Below, piece after piece: positions 54,602 to 62,402 of a DNA stretch of 64,000 bases. Location of the stretch: the NCBI GenBank assembly GCA_947086895.1, contig CAMUAR010000012.1, positions 1 through 64,000 on the forward strand. The letters run 5' to 3'. A program made the translations under genes and the position numbers. The number at the start of each line of letters is the position of its first letter. Positions within the stretch are counted from its first letter, which is position 1. The notes under the pieces were generated by a model, which worked only from the letters and a program-made list of their open reading frames with translations, was not told the origin of the DNA and did no database searches. Origin of the DNA: an uncultured Lachnospiraceae bacterium (GTDB lineage: Bacteria > Bacillota > Clostridia > Lachnospirales > Lachnospiraceae).

Positions 54602-55108
54602 CTAGCGCTTCTCCGACAAAAACATAATCATGCTTCTGCCTTCCACTTTTGCAGGTTTATCGACGATCGCAATATCCGAAAGCTTCTCATAAAAATCGTC
54701 CAGTATTTTTTTACTCATGTTGATGTGCGCCATCTCACGACCACGGAACCTTAGGGATATCTTCACCTTATCGCCTTTGGTAATAAATTTTCTTGCCTGG
54801 TTTGCCTTGGTATTCAAATCATTATCATCAATGTTCGGGGAGAGACGGATTTCCTTCATCTCGGTAATTTTCTGCTTCTTTTTGGCTTCCTTCTCCTTGC
54901 GGAGCATTTCATACTTATACTTCCCGTAATCAATAATTTTGCATACCGGCGGTTTCGCGGTCGGCGCAATCTTCACCAAATCAAGCTCGGCATCCTGGGC
55001 AAGCCGATATGCCTCTCTTGCTGACATAATACCAAGCTGCTCTCCGTTTTCTCCAATCAGGCGGATTTCTTTGTCCCTGATCTGCTCATTAATCATTAAA
55101 TCGCTAAT
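54602..55108 (-). CDS. infC: Translation initiation factor IF-3, starting at AUU
   Basis: Binds the 30S subunit and checks the start codon. Family sequence throughout: MINEQIRDKEIRLIGENGEQLGIMSAREA..., AKPPVCKIIDYGKYKYEMLRKEKEAKKKQK linker, and FRGREMAHINMSKKIL. The start is ATT at 55106-55108: it has SD GGAGGT 8 nt upstream and gives 168 residues, close to B. subtilis IF-3, whereas the upstream ATG at 55222 lies in the leader and the ATG at 55096 has no SD. An AUU start makes IF-3 discriminate against its own mRNA, a known autoregulatory device. Confidence 0.96.
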   Translation of the reverse strand: MSDLMINEQIRDKEIRLIGENGEQLGIMSAREAYRLAQDAELDLVKIAPTAKPPVCKIIDYGKYKYEMLRKEKEAKKKQKITEMKEIRLSPNIDDNDLNTKANQARKFITKGDKVKISLRFRGREMAHINMSKKILDDFYEKLSDIAIVDKPAKVEGRSMIMFLSEKR

Positions 55109-55122
55109 AGTCGTGTACCTCC

Positions 55123-55347
55123 ATTGATTGTAAAGATATTTTTTCCCGTGCTCGTGTGCAAACCAGATAAAACTATTCCCGCATAGGTCAGCGACAATCC
55201 ACAACAAAAAAGTGGACAGCATCGCTATCCACCAAAACAGCCAGGCAATACAATGCGCACTGCCTGCCTTACATACTTTTTAAGACCCTTTCGCTCCATG
55301 CTGGGGGTGAGGGTGGATACCCTGCTTTCTCGTGATCTGCTCACAGC
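55123..55347 (-). ncRNA. L20-type autoregulatory leader of infC-rpmI-rplT
   Basis: The roughly 225-nt leader between the promoter and infC contains an intrinsic terminator (GTGGATAGC, 55232-55224, with GCTGTCCAC, 55220-55212, then a TTTTTT tract, 55211-55204). This is the layout of the Firmicutes L20 leader, in which L20 binding promotes premature termination. Further upstream pairing is possible (CAGGCAGTGC and GCCTGGCTG) but I did not model a full alternative structure. Confidence 0.75.
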
Positions 55348-55353
55348 CTTTAT

Positions 55354-55382
55354 AGGATATCATGTCTTTTGTGCTATGTCAA
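55354..55382 (-). promoter_or_regulatory. Sigma-A promoter of infC-rpmI-rplT
   Basis: TTGACA (55382-55377), 17-nt spacer, TATCCT (55359-55354) on the minus strand. Confidence 0.9.
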
Positions 55383-55447
55383 GACCTTTTTCCAGTTTTT
55401 TGCGCTGAACGCACAAGACGAAAATAATTTTGCTTTCGAATTAAGAT

Positions 55448-56917
55448 TTAAAATCCGTACTGCGCAATATTTTTTAAGACGTTCTCACTCACTTCTTTTT
55501 TCTTTAATTCTTCCACATTAGAAAACAGCTCGCTCGAAAGTTCCTGCAATGTACATTGTTTTTTCTTACACCAGGAATCAAGCACGCGAAGAGCCATATT
55601 CCGGTTTGAAACAACAGGGGATTTTAAGGCTAATTCAACAAAATCTGTACCACAGAGCGGATACTCGGTCAAATGCTGAACAAGGTATCCAAGCCTTGAA
55701 TAATTCTCATACTCTTTACCAAGCCCAAGACAGTCCTGCGGCTCTGAAACCATCTGTTTCATTGGCATATGCTCCCTGAAAAGCTGAAATACTTTTTCTC
55801 TAAAAAAATCGTTTTTTATCAGACGGTCACATTTATAAAAATGCTTGTCAAAATCGTCGACAATGCAATTGTAAAGCGGCTCAAAATAATCAATTTCCAA
55901 GTACTCTGCAAGTTCCAGCCCCTCCGCGTCCTTTGCCCAGAGAAGAACAGCCTCCTTGACCGCAGCAGAAGAAAGAATTTCTTTGCAGAGCGCGGACACT
56001 TCCTCTGATCCTGTTTCTTTTGATAATTCCAGAACTGTGTCGCACAGGCTAAGAACTGGCTTACTGCGCTGTACCTGCTTTAAAAAATTGGTAATCATTA
56101 CGTCCGCAGCTTCCACCGCGCTGATTCCAACGGTTGGTCCTTCATCCAAAAGAGCACTGAGAATATTTCCCACCTGACAGAGTTCGTTTTCTGTAAGCTC
56201 TGATTTCAACAAACCGCATACATCCGCTTTGTGATATACTTCCAGCGCAGAATACGCAGGGATAACTTTGTTGTCGATTCCTTCCTCCAAAAGCCATCTG
56301 CGAATCTCCTCGGTCTCCGGCTCCAATCGCGCCACCGCATGGACGCGCCCCCAGCCGCGCACTTTTTTTGCAAGAGAAAAAATCTCCTCATTTGCATTTT
56401 CCCAGCTTAACATATTAAATATAGAAAATAAAGTAAATTCATCCGACATACCAAACGTGCGAATAATATCTTTTAGTTCCTCGTCCGGCTCGGAAAATAC
56501 TTCCAGAATTTCCAAAGCGTACTTTACTATATCTACACTCGATGATTCCATAATGCATTTCATCGCAAAACCGTGAATATTTTCCGCATTCAGCTCAGAC
56601 GCATGGTGAATAATATTTCCCTCAAACTCATCAATTGCGTTCAGCGGGGTATTGCTTTTTGCAAATTCTTCAAGCTTGCGGTGACCAAGCTCAAAATCAC
56701 CGTCAGAAACTGCTTTTCTCCACTCACTCAAAAGTTCTATCGATTCTTCGGACACATCAGAGTTGCCCATATGGTAAATTGCAATTCCATCCTCCGCCCC
56801 GTCCGCAAATATAATCTGGTTCTTTGGCGCATCTTTTGGCAGGGAAAATTCTTTCGGCAGTTGATCCCCCACCATATTTTTTTTAATATAATGATATAAT
56901 GATTCTTTCTCTGACAT
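55448..56917 (-). CDS. Helical-repeat protein of unknown function
   Basis: A 489-residue, acidic, soluble protein that seems all-helical, with HEAT-like repeats across about residues 110-470 (SVDIVKYALEILEVFSEPDEELKDIIRTFG, RGWGRVHAVARLEPETEEIRRWLLEEG, SVVSNRNMALRVLDSW-type repeats). The motif GRVHAVARLEP is typical of a family I recall being mislabelled in databases as limonene hydroxylase; I would not accept that function from this sequence. ATG at 56917 has SD GGAG. Its 5' region closely resembles that of the ABC gene at 62142. It may be a protein-binding scaffold. Confidence 0.65.
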   Translation of the reverse strand: MSEKESLYHYIKKNMVGDQLPKEFSLPKDAPKNQIIFADGAEDGIAIYHMGNSDVSEESIELLSEWRKAVSDGDFELGHRKLEEFAKSNTPLNAIDEFEGNIIHHASELNAENIHGFAMKCIMESSSVDIVKYALEILEVFSEPDEELKDIIRTFGMSDEFTLFSIFNMLSWENANEEIFSLAKKVRGWGRVHAVARLEPETEEIRRWLLEEGIDNKVIPAYSALEVYHKADVCGLLKSELTENELCQVGNILSALLDEGPTVGISAVEAADVMITNFLKQVQRSKPVLSLCDTVLELSKETGSEEVSALCKEILSSAAVKEAVLLWAKDAEGLELAEYLEIDYFEPLYNCIVDDFDKHFYKCDRLIKNDFFREKVFQLFREHMPMKQMVSEPQDCLGLGKEYENYSRLGYLVQHLTEYPLCGTDFVELALKSPVVSNRNMALRVLDSWCKKKQCTLQELSSELFSNVEELKKKEVSENVLKNIAQYGF

Positions 56918-57000
56918 AAAAAACTCCATTCTCTGTGCTGCTTTTTGTATGTATACAACTTTGTGTCAAGCACACAAATTGCAGTGTAAAAAATTATTTC
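56918..57000 (-). repeat. Leader related to that of the ABC transporter gene
   Basis: This upstream region and that of the ABC ATPase gene (62143-62245) share blocks in the same order: TTTTTTACACTGCAAT against TTTTTTTACTGCAAT, then ACAAAGTTGTATACATACAAAAAGCAG against ACAAGTTATATGCATACAAAAAACAG, then an AGAATGGAG-type SD. The ABC copy carries an extra 20 bp or so. Such paired leaders suggest a duplicated promoter or shared regulation. Confidence 0.5.
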
Positions 57001-57053
57001 TCACACAAAACTTCTCAAGTTTTAATCCATCCATCTTAAATATAAATTTACTT

Positions 57054-57090
57054 GCAAAAAAATCAAAATACTGCTGTGATTCTTTGCACA
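57054..57090. terminator. Terminator after the response-regulator-alarmone-synthetase gene
   Basis: A short stem (CTGTG 57073-57077 with CACAG 57086-57090) has a T-rich tract on the minus-strand side (57070-57054) and another T-run on the plus-strand side. Confidence 0.5.
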
Positions 57091-57113
57091 GTCTTTTTTT
57101 ATACTAACTGCAA

Positions 57114-58187
57114 TCAATACGGCCGCGCACGGTCAATTTTATTTCGGATATCCTGCATCTGATAATCCAACGCCTCAATAGAATCGGCGCATGTTTTCAG
57201 CTGTGTGACAATTTCATCCGCATTTTCAACATCCTTTTTATATTTTAATTTGTGTTCCAGACTGGCCCAAAAATCCATTGCAATCGTGCGAAATTGTACC
57301 TCTACCTTTCGATATATCTTTTCACACGACAAAAAAATTGGAATTTCAATAATCAAGTGCAGACTGCGGTACCCGTTTGATTTTGGATTTTCAATATAAT
57401 CCTTTCTTTTCAGAAGAATAATATCATCCTGTTTTGTAAAAAGATCCGCCAGCCGGTAAATATCATCTGGAAACGAACAGATCACACGAACCCCTGCCAC
57501 ATCCGCCAAATTCTCCTGAATATCGTCCACTGTGGCAGAAAACCCTTTCCGAATCAATTTCTCATAAATACTTTCCGGCGATTTCAGCCTGCTTTTTATC
57601 GATTCAAATGGATTGCGGTTATACTTTAAAGAAAACTCGTCGTTCAATATTCGAAGTTTTGTCTCAACTTCCATAATAGCACTGCGGTACTGCATCATCA
57701 AATCGTGAAATGGTCTTGCCTCCCGCAGTTTTTCCGCCTGCATCTGAATAATCTGATGCTGTCTGCGCAGCCGTTCGGTCTGCCGCTCCACCTTCTGCTC
57801 TAGCTGGTTTTTGCATGCGAACAATTCTACGGTATTTCTCACTCTATTTCTGACAATCGACGCCTCGAACGGCTTTCGAATAAAATCGGAAACACCAAGC
57901 TCAAAACACTGATTTTCAATTTCCGTCGCCTGCTCCCCGCTGATGACAAGCACAGGAATCTTGTGCAGCCAACCGTTTTTCTCCATCTGCGCAATCACCG
58001 CAAACCCGTCCATATTCGGCATTTGCAGATCCAAAAGCAGCGCTGCTGTATCTTTGTAAAACCTCTCCATCTTTTGTACTGCCTGCTCACCGTCCTCCGC
58101 CAATTCCACAATATAATCGTCCTTCAGCATACCGCGCAGCAGTTCACGGTTCACCTCCGCATCGTCCACTACCAATATCCTTTGCAT
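57114..58187 (-). CDS. Response-regulator receiver fused to a RelA/SpoT-type small alarmone synthetase
   Basis: A 357-residue fusion. Residues 1-118 are a complete receiver domain: Asp8-Asp9 acidic pair, phospho-acceptor Asp53 in LLLDLQMPNMDGF, Ser83 and Lys105. A coiled coil (about 122-160) connects to a synthetase domain (about 165-325) of the RelQ/RelP type: SIYEKLIRKGFSATVDDIQENLADVAGVRVICSF, DYIENPKSNGYRSLH (GTP-binding loop) and VEVQFRTIAMDFWASLEHKLKYK, with Glu296 as the likely catalytic base. No hydrolase (HD) or TGS/ACT domain is present. It should make (p)ppGpp or a related nucleotide under control of phosphorylation. ATG at 58187 has SD GAGGAATTGT. No sensor kinase is adjacent. Confidence 0.88.
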   Translation of the reverse strand: MQRILVVDDAEVNRELLRGMLKDDYIVELAEDGEQAVQKMERFYKDTAALLLDLQMPNMDGFAVIAQMEKNGWLHKIPVLVISGEQATEIENQCFELGVSDFIRKPFEASIVRNRVRNTVELFACKNQLEQKVERQTERLRRQHQIIQMQAEKLREARPFHDLMMQYRSAIMEVETKLRILNDEFSLKYNRNPFESIKSRLKSPESIYEKLIRKGFSATVDDIQENLADVAGVRVICSFPDDIYRLADLFTKQDDIILLKRKDYIENPKSNGYRSLHLIIEIPIFLSCEKIYRKVEVQFRTIAMDFWASLEHKLKYKKDVENADEIVTQLKTCADSIEALDYQMQDIRNKIDRARPY

Positions 58188-58298
58188 ACAATTCCTCCAT
58201 GCCATAACTGCGGATCAGTGCAGTTTGCAGCCCTTCTCCCGTATGCAATTTTACCATATTCCCGGTACGATTGCCACTATAATTTTTCTGTGCCAAAC

Positions 58299-60122
58299 TC
58301 ATTCGAACATCTCTGTATTCCACACCAGATAAACCAGCTGTACAAGGAGCCATACCCTCTCTGTAATTTCCTTTTTTCCAAATTGCTCGTACTCTTTAAA
58401 AATCAGTCCATGCTCCTCAACAAACTTTTTAAATTTCGGATGATTCTGATACGCCACTTTGCCCAAAGATTCCGAGTAGATATTTCCCTCATTGGAACAA
58501 TACTTCGGCAGCTTATCTTTATATTCCTTATCTTTTAAACTTGCATTGATGCTCTTTCGCAAAAGCAGCAGCGCGCCGATGCTGTTTCTCCACCGCTGAA
58601 ATTCCTCCTGGTCGGCATATTCCGCCGTGTACCGTTCATAGCGGTCCGGGACAATATGCTCAATCTCAAATGGATTTTTTGTCCGCGTATCCATATAATT
58701 GCAATAATTTGAAGCTACGTCCGTCTGTTCCTCAATATATCCTGTAATTCTGGCAAGAATATTTTTTATGTATTTTTTTGTAAAATTATTCAATCGAAGT
58801 TCTGGCAGCACAGTTGCCGGATTGTAATTCAAATTTTGATAGTGATACAAAAGCTTTGTTTTCAAACTTTCCAGAGAACATCTGCGGATATCGGTTGTCA
58901 CATGAAAAATATAATTTTTCATTGTGCCGTAATCGACAGAGCGGCTGCTTATCACTCTGGCTGCAACCAAAAGGTCAATAAATCTTGCTGTAAGATTTAT
59001 TTTTTCCAAAATTATATTCCAGTTATCCTCATAACATACACAAGCCAGCAAAAGCTGCGCCTGCAAGGTAAAATTTACCTGCGCATTATAATATACATAC
59101 TTTGTCGCCCCGGCAAATGTATTTTCCGCTTCCCGTATTTTTTTATAAACATCCGCAAACTTAAAAAATTTCATTAAAAACAATTCATAATCCTGCGCTG
59201 AAACAAGTCCCAGTTTTGCGCGTTCATCCCGCACCCATTTATGAAACGGTCCGCCGATCAGGTCGAAATCTTTGTTTACCGCACCTGCCTTTGTCTCGCG
59301 GATTGTCTCGGCATACTGCGCTCTCAGCCAGGCTTTGATAAACGTTTCGTCCCCCTTATCATCGTCCTTTCTTAGAGAAAGCATTTTTTCTTTCCAAATA
59401 CCATTCAGCTTTTCTCTTTTATTATCCTCCTGAATTTCTGACAGCAGATACCCCTTTAACATCTCGGTTGAAGTTAAACTAAGACCTCTGTCGTTCATCG
59501 TGACAAAAACCTTGTGGGCATCCTGCTCGGTCGTGGCGATAATCTCAATAAAAAACACCCGTTCTGCCAGCCAATCGCAGAAATGTAAAAGTACATTCTC
59601 TGTAATTTGATTGCTTGGAAAAAGATCTATAATATCATTGTACCGCCCGTAAAGATTTTTTACAGAATCCTGCGCATCGGTCGTGTCAAAAGGCTCATCC
59701 TTAAAAATAGCCTCCATGCATGAATCACGATCCGCAACTTTAATATTAAATGATTTCGAGCCGAACGCCTCCGAAAAAATCATTGTTTCAATCATATTGT
59801 AACTTTGTCCCATCGCCTTTAACTGATTGTTTAAATACATTAAAAGAAGCGTTAAGGAGGACAGTCTTTGCTGCCCGTCGATAATCGCATTTTCACGACC
59901 AGCCAGCACGATCGAACCCATAAAATAAGCACCGTAATCTGCCACAGTATGCCTGCTGTCGCCCGGACGATAATATTCCAAAAATTCTGACGTAAGATCA
60001 TCCATCAGTTCTTCAATCTGTTTTCTCTGCCACATATATTCCCGCTGATAATAATGGATGGAATATTTTGTATTTTGCAATAACTGCTTTAAGTTCTTTG
60101 GAGAACCCTCAATTTTTTTCAT
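58299..60122 (-). CDS. DUF262/DUF1524-type (GmrSD-like) nuclease
   Basis: A 607-residue protein with the DUF262 signature near the N-terminus (YSIHYYQREYMWQRKQIEELMDDL, then MGSIVLAGRENAIIDGQQRLSSLTLLL) and a C-terminal HNH-type DUF1524 motif (KNPFEIEHIVPDRYERY, followed by NSIGALLLLRKSINASLKDKEYKDKL). In characterised relatives (GmrSD, BrxU, SspE-like) these domains form NTP-dependent nucleases against modified phage DNA. It starts inside the preceding gene (ATGA overlap, 60119-60122), so the two are translated together. Target and trigger are unknown. Confidence 0.87.
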   Translation of the reverse strand: MKKIEGSPKNLKQLLQNTKYSIHYYQREYMWQRKQIEELMDDLTSEFLEYYRPGDSRHTVADYGAYFMGSIVLAGRENAIIDGQQRLSSLTLLLMYLNNQLKAMGQSYNMIETMIFSEAFGSKSFNIKVADRDSCMEAIFKDEPFDTTDAQDSVKNLYGRYNDIIDLFPSNQITENVLLHFCDWLAERVFFIEIIATTEQDAHKVFVTMNDRGLSLTSTEMLKGYLLSEIQEDNKREKLNGIWKEKMLSLRKDDDKGDETFIKAWLRAQYAETIRETKAGAVNKDFDLIGGPFHKWVRDERAKLGLVSAQDYELFLMKFFKFADVYKKIREAENTFAGATKYVYYNAQVNFTLQAQLLLACVCYEDNWNIILEKINLTARFIDLLVAARVISSRSVDYGTMKNYIFHVTTDIRRCSLESLKTKLLYHYQNLNYNPATVLPELRLNNFTKKYIKNILARITGYIEEQTDVASNYCNYMDTRTKNPFEIEHIVPDRYERYTAEYADQEEFQRWRNSIGALLLLRKSINASLKDKEYKDKLPKYCSNEGNIYSESLGKVAYQNHPKFKKFVEEHGLIFKEYEQFGKKEITERVWLLVQLVYLVWNTEMFE

Positions 60123-60568
60123 GGATAGAAACCTTTCACTTTTAATTGTTTTTTTAATTCATTCTTAAGATACTCGTACCGCTGCCGTTTTTCTTCCTTT
60201 GCAAAATGCACTTCCCGGAACTGTTCTGGATTATTTTCATAATTTAATACTTCATCTCCAAACTGCTCGCTGGTAAGGTCAAATACACAATCTCCCACAA
60301 CATTGTAACAATGATAATTTCCGCCGTCGCGCAGTATCCCGTAAACTTTTCCGCCAAAAATATCCTGCGCTAAAAACGCTGTGATGGAACATTGTCCAAG
60401 CGTCTGGTTTTCTTTGCTCCAGCCCTCGCGCAGCCTTGGCGCACAGGTATATTCGCACCAAATATCAGAAAGTGCGCTGTACAAATCACGCGGCGTTTTG
60501 ATTTCTCTGCAGCTGTCTGTAACTGCCGGAACATCCGCATGTTCCCAGCCATAAAATTTGTATTTCAT
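60119..60568 (-). CDS. YunG-like protein coupled to the DUF262 nuclease
   Basis: A 149-residue protein with a possible cysteine-peptidase/transglutaminase-like triad: Cys60 in LGQCSITAFLAQDIFGG, His86 in GGNYHCYNVV and Asp97 in CVFDLTSEQFG. The order and spacing match the YunG family of Bacillus. The stop overlaps the nuclease start by 4 nt. SD GAGGTAAGAA precedes ATG. First gene of the unit driven by the promoter at 60686. Its role beside the nuclease is unknown: it could process, sense or restrain it. Confidence 0.7.
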   Translation of the reverse strand: MKYKFYGWEHADVPAVTDSCREIKTPRDLYSALSDIWCEYTCAPRLREGWSKENQTLGQCSITAFLAQDIFGGKVYGILRDGGNYHCYNVVGDCVFDLTSEQFGDEVLNYENNPEQFREVHFAKEEKRQRYEYLKNELKKQLKVKGFYP

Positions 60569-60685
60569 TTCTTACCTCATTTCTATACAAAATACATCTC
60601 ATATTGCAAAATTTCCTGCCCATCGAATTCTCTCTTTGTTAATTACATACAAATACGACAAACGATCTTCATTTTTTCTATCTGC

Positions 60686-60714
60686 ATTGTACAACATTGT
60701 TGTTATATTGTAAA
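60686..60714 (-). promoter_or_regulatory. Sigma-A promoter of the YunG-DUF262 operon
   Basis: TTTACA (60714-60709), 17-nt spacer, TACAAT (60691-60686) on the minus strand, about 120 bp before the YunG-like start. The same gap (60569-60966) holds no other gene; a 66-residue minus frame there spans this promoter and is unlikely to be real. Confidence 0.75.
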
Positions 60715-60966
60715 CCATATTTTCGACGGATTTCCTAATTTTTATTGCGGATACGCGGCAATAAAATAAACCATCTATACATACAAAGAGAAAAAACACA
60801 GTTCAAAAAAACTTAAGTAAAATCCAATGGATTTGTAGGTACAGCTATGATAAAATACGATTGTGAAATCGTTTTGCTATTTTCTATCCTGCTATCCCGC
60901 GCAGATAAAAAAACTGCTTTCCAATGCAGCGTGTTTATGCCTGCGGCAGACGAAAGGATTTTATCG

Positions 60967-61299
60967 ATGAAAAATAACTCCGTTTTTATTGAACACTGGT
61001 CTTATACAAAACCTAATTTAATTCCAAAGAAAGATGGGAATATTGTTATAATCCAAAAAGTATCTTTTGGTCCATTGGAAATGTACGAGTGGGGAATCGA
61101 TTCTAACAACATTCCTTATACATGTTATCAATGGATGGAAAATGATTTTTTTCAATACGAAAACTATAAAATAAATATTACAAAAGAAGAATTGTTCCAT
61201 CAAATTTATTTTGTCATTTCGCTTTTTCAGCAAAATAAACTGTCAGAATGGGCGGATATGTACAGTGGCATACTGGATACCCTAAATTCGCGCCTGTAA
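60967..61299 (+). CDS. Orphan 110-residue protein
   Basis: A plus-strand frame with ATG at 60967 and SD AAAGGA 8 nt upstream (MKNNSVFIEHWSYTKPNLIP...). The frame extends upstream to 60847 but that part has no SD. The protein is acidic and aromatic-rich, with a probable two-layer fold (strands at 23-75, helix at 75-110); the base composition is more AT-rich than its neighbours. It resembles small immunity-type proteins in size and composition, but I recognise no family. Divergent from the YunG-DUF262 operon. Confidence 0.5.
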   Translation: MKNNSVFIEHWSYTKPNLIPKKDGNIVIIQKVSFGPLEMYEWGIDSNNIPYTCYQWMENDFFQYENYKINITKEELFHQIYFVISLFQQNKLSEWADMYSGILDTLNSRL

Positions 61300-61374
61300 G
61301 CTTTTTTATAAGTTTTTCCTGATTTTTAAGACTTTGCACAATGCCAGCTTTATAATAATACAGATCCGCTTCCG

Positions 61375-61465
61375 TTTATCATCGAAAGGAGAAGATTCAT
61401 CTTCTCCCTACTTGTGCCGCCAATGCAATAACATATTTCCTCTGCATCGGCGCGCACATAAAAAT
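61375..61465 (-). repeat. Copy D of the interspersed intergenic repeat
   Basis: A diverged copy. On the minus strand it starts in the U-tract of the terminator after the ABC ATPase gene (ATTTTTATGTGCGCGCC..), runs through TGCAGAGGAAATATG, aligned with TGCAGTGGAATTATG of copies B and C, and ends in a hairpin (GGAGAAGATGAATCTTCTCC, about 61387-61408). Same terminator-repeat arrangement as copies B and C. Confidence 0.6.
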
Positions 61466-61492
61466 CGAGCAGAAAAAAATCTTTCCTGCTCG
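61459..61492 (-). terminator. Terminator of the ABC ATPase gene
   Basis: CGAGCAG (61492-61486) pairs with CTGCTCG (61472-61466), followed on the minus strand by ATTTTTATG, which merges with repeat copy D. Confidence 0.8.
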
Positions 61493-61515
61493 GTTTGTCT
61501 GCCCATTATGCCTTT

Positions 61516-62142
61516 TTATCGTTTTTGCAATTCACCCTTTTTTAGACAAAGCACTACATCCGCCTGCGCCGCAAGATCATTGGAATGCGTTACAATAATT
61601 ACACACTTTTTCATTTGATGGGCGCATTCTTTTAAAATACCCATAATTTCATTTGCTGTATCTTCATCAAGATTTCCCGTCGGCTCATCCGCAAGAATAA
61701 CGCTTGCATCCGAAGCCAGCGCGCGGGCGATCGCTACCCGCTGCTGCTGTCCGCCGGAAAGTTTCAGCACGTTTCGCTTCGCTTCCTCTTTTGTCAATCC
61801 CAACCGCTCCAACATAGGCAGCGGCGGAAGTTTTGATGTTAAAGCTACATTCTCCGCGGGAGTCATATAATCAATCAGATTATAATTTTGAAAAATAAAC
61901 GCCACATTATTTTTTCGATGCCACGCAAGCCCTTTTTTTTCAATATCTTCGCCCTGAAACAACACCTGCCCGTCAAGCGGGCTGTCCAGCCCGCCAATCA
62001 GAGAAAGAAAGGTTGTTTTACCGCACCCGGATACTCCAACAACCGCATAAACTTTTCCAACCTCAAATTCCATAGATATATTTTTTAAAACCGTTTTATT
62101 ATTATACGAATATTTAATATCACATACCTTTATAATGCTCAT
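61516..62142 (-). CDS. ABC transporter ATP-binding protein (LolD/MacB type)
   Basis: A 208-residue ATPase. Walker [10 protein letters not shown] (about 37-45), Q-loop IFQNYNL, signature [15 protein letters not shown], Walker [14 protein letters not shown]-loop THS. Family MacB/LolD/BceA-like, used by FtsX-type permeases that act on peptides, lipoproteins or antimicrobial compounds at the membrane. ATG at 62142 has SD GGAGGATTT; the open frame reaches 62271 without support. The permease gene lies 260 bp upstream, so the ATPase may have its own promoter there, related to that of the 55448 gene. Confidence 0.93.
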   Translation of the reverse strand: MSIIKVCDIKYSYNNKTVLKNISMEFEVGKVYAVVGVSGCGKTTFLSLIGGLDSPLDGQVLFQGEDIEKKGLAWHRKNNVAFIFQNYNLIDYMTPAENVALTSKLPPLPMLERLGLTKEEAKRNVLKLSGGQQQRVAIARALASDASVILADEPTGNLDEDTANEIMGILKECAHQMKKCVIIVTHSNDLAAQADVVLCLKKGELQKR

Positions 62143-62402
62143 AAATCCTCCATTTCTGCACTGTTTTTTGTATGCATATAACTTGTACCAAATTGTAAGC
62201 TTTTGTAACACGCAAACGCAGATTGCAGTAAAAAAATATTTCTGATCTTTCTTTGTTTTTCTTTCTTCCAAAGAAAGAGAAAATAATCCTGATTGTTCTT
62301 TCGCTGCATAAAACGATCCAAAACATAACGTTTTTTCTTATTTTTTAAAAATTAATGATAAAAAATAGTTGCTTTTTCTGGCGAACGATAAGTTTCGAGA
62401 CC

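Noticed and set aside
55448..56917. Limonene hydroxylase
   Set aside because: I recall that label on similar proteins, but the sequence is a helical repeat protein with no oxygenase motif.
58299..60122. Type I or type II restriction enzyme
   Set aside because: No methyltransferase or specificity gene is near, and the DUF262/DUF1524 pairing fits modification-dependent nucleases.
60599..60799. 66-residue minus-strand frame upstream of the YunG-like gene
   Set aside because: It spans a good sigma-A promoter and has no SD at any internal start.
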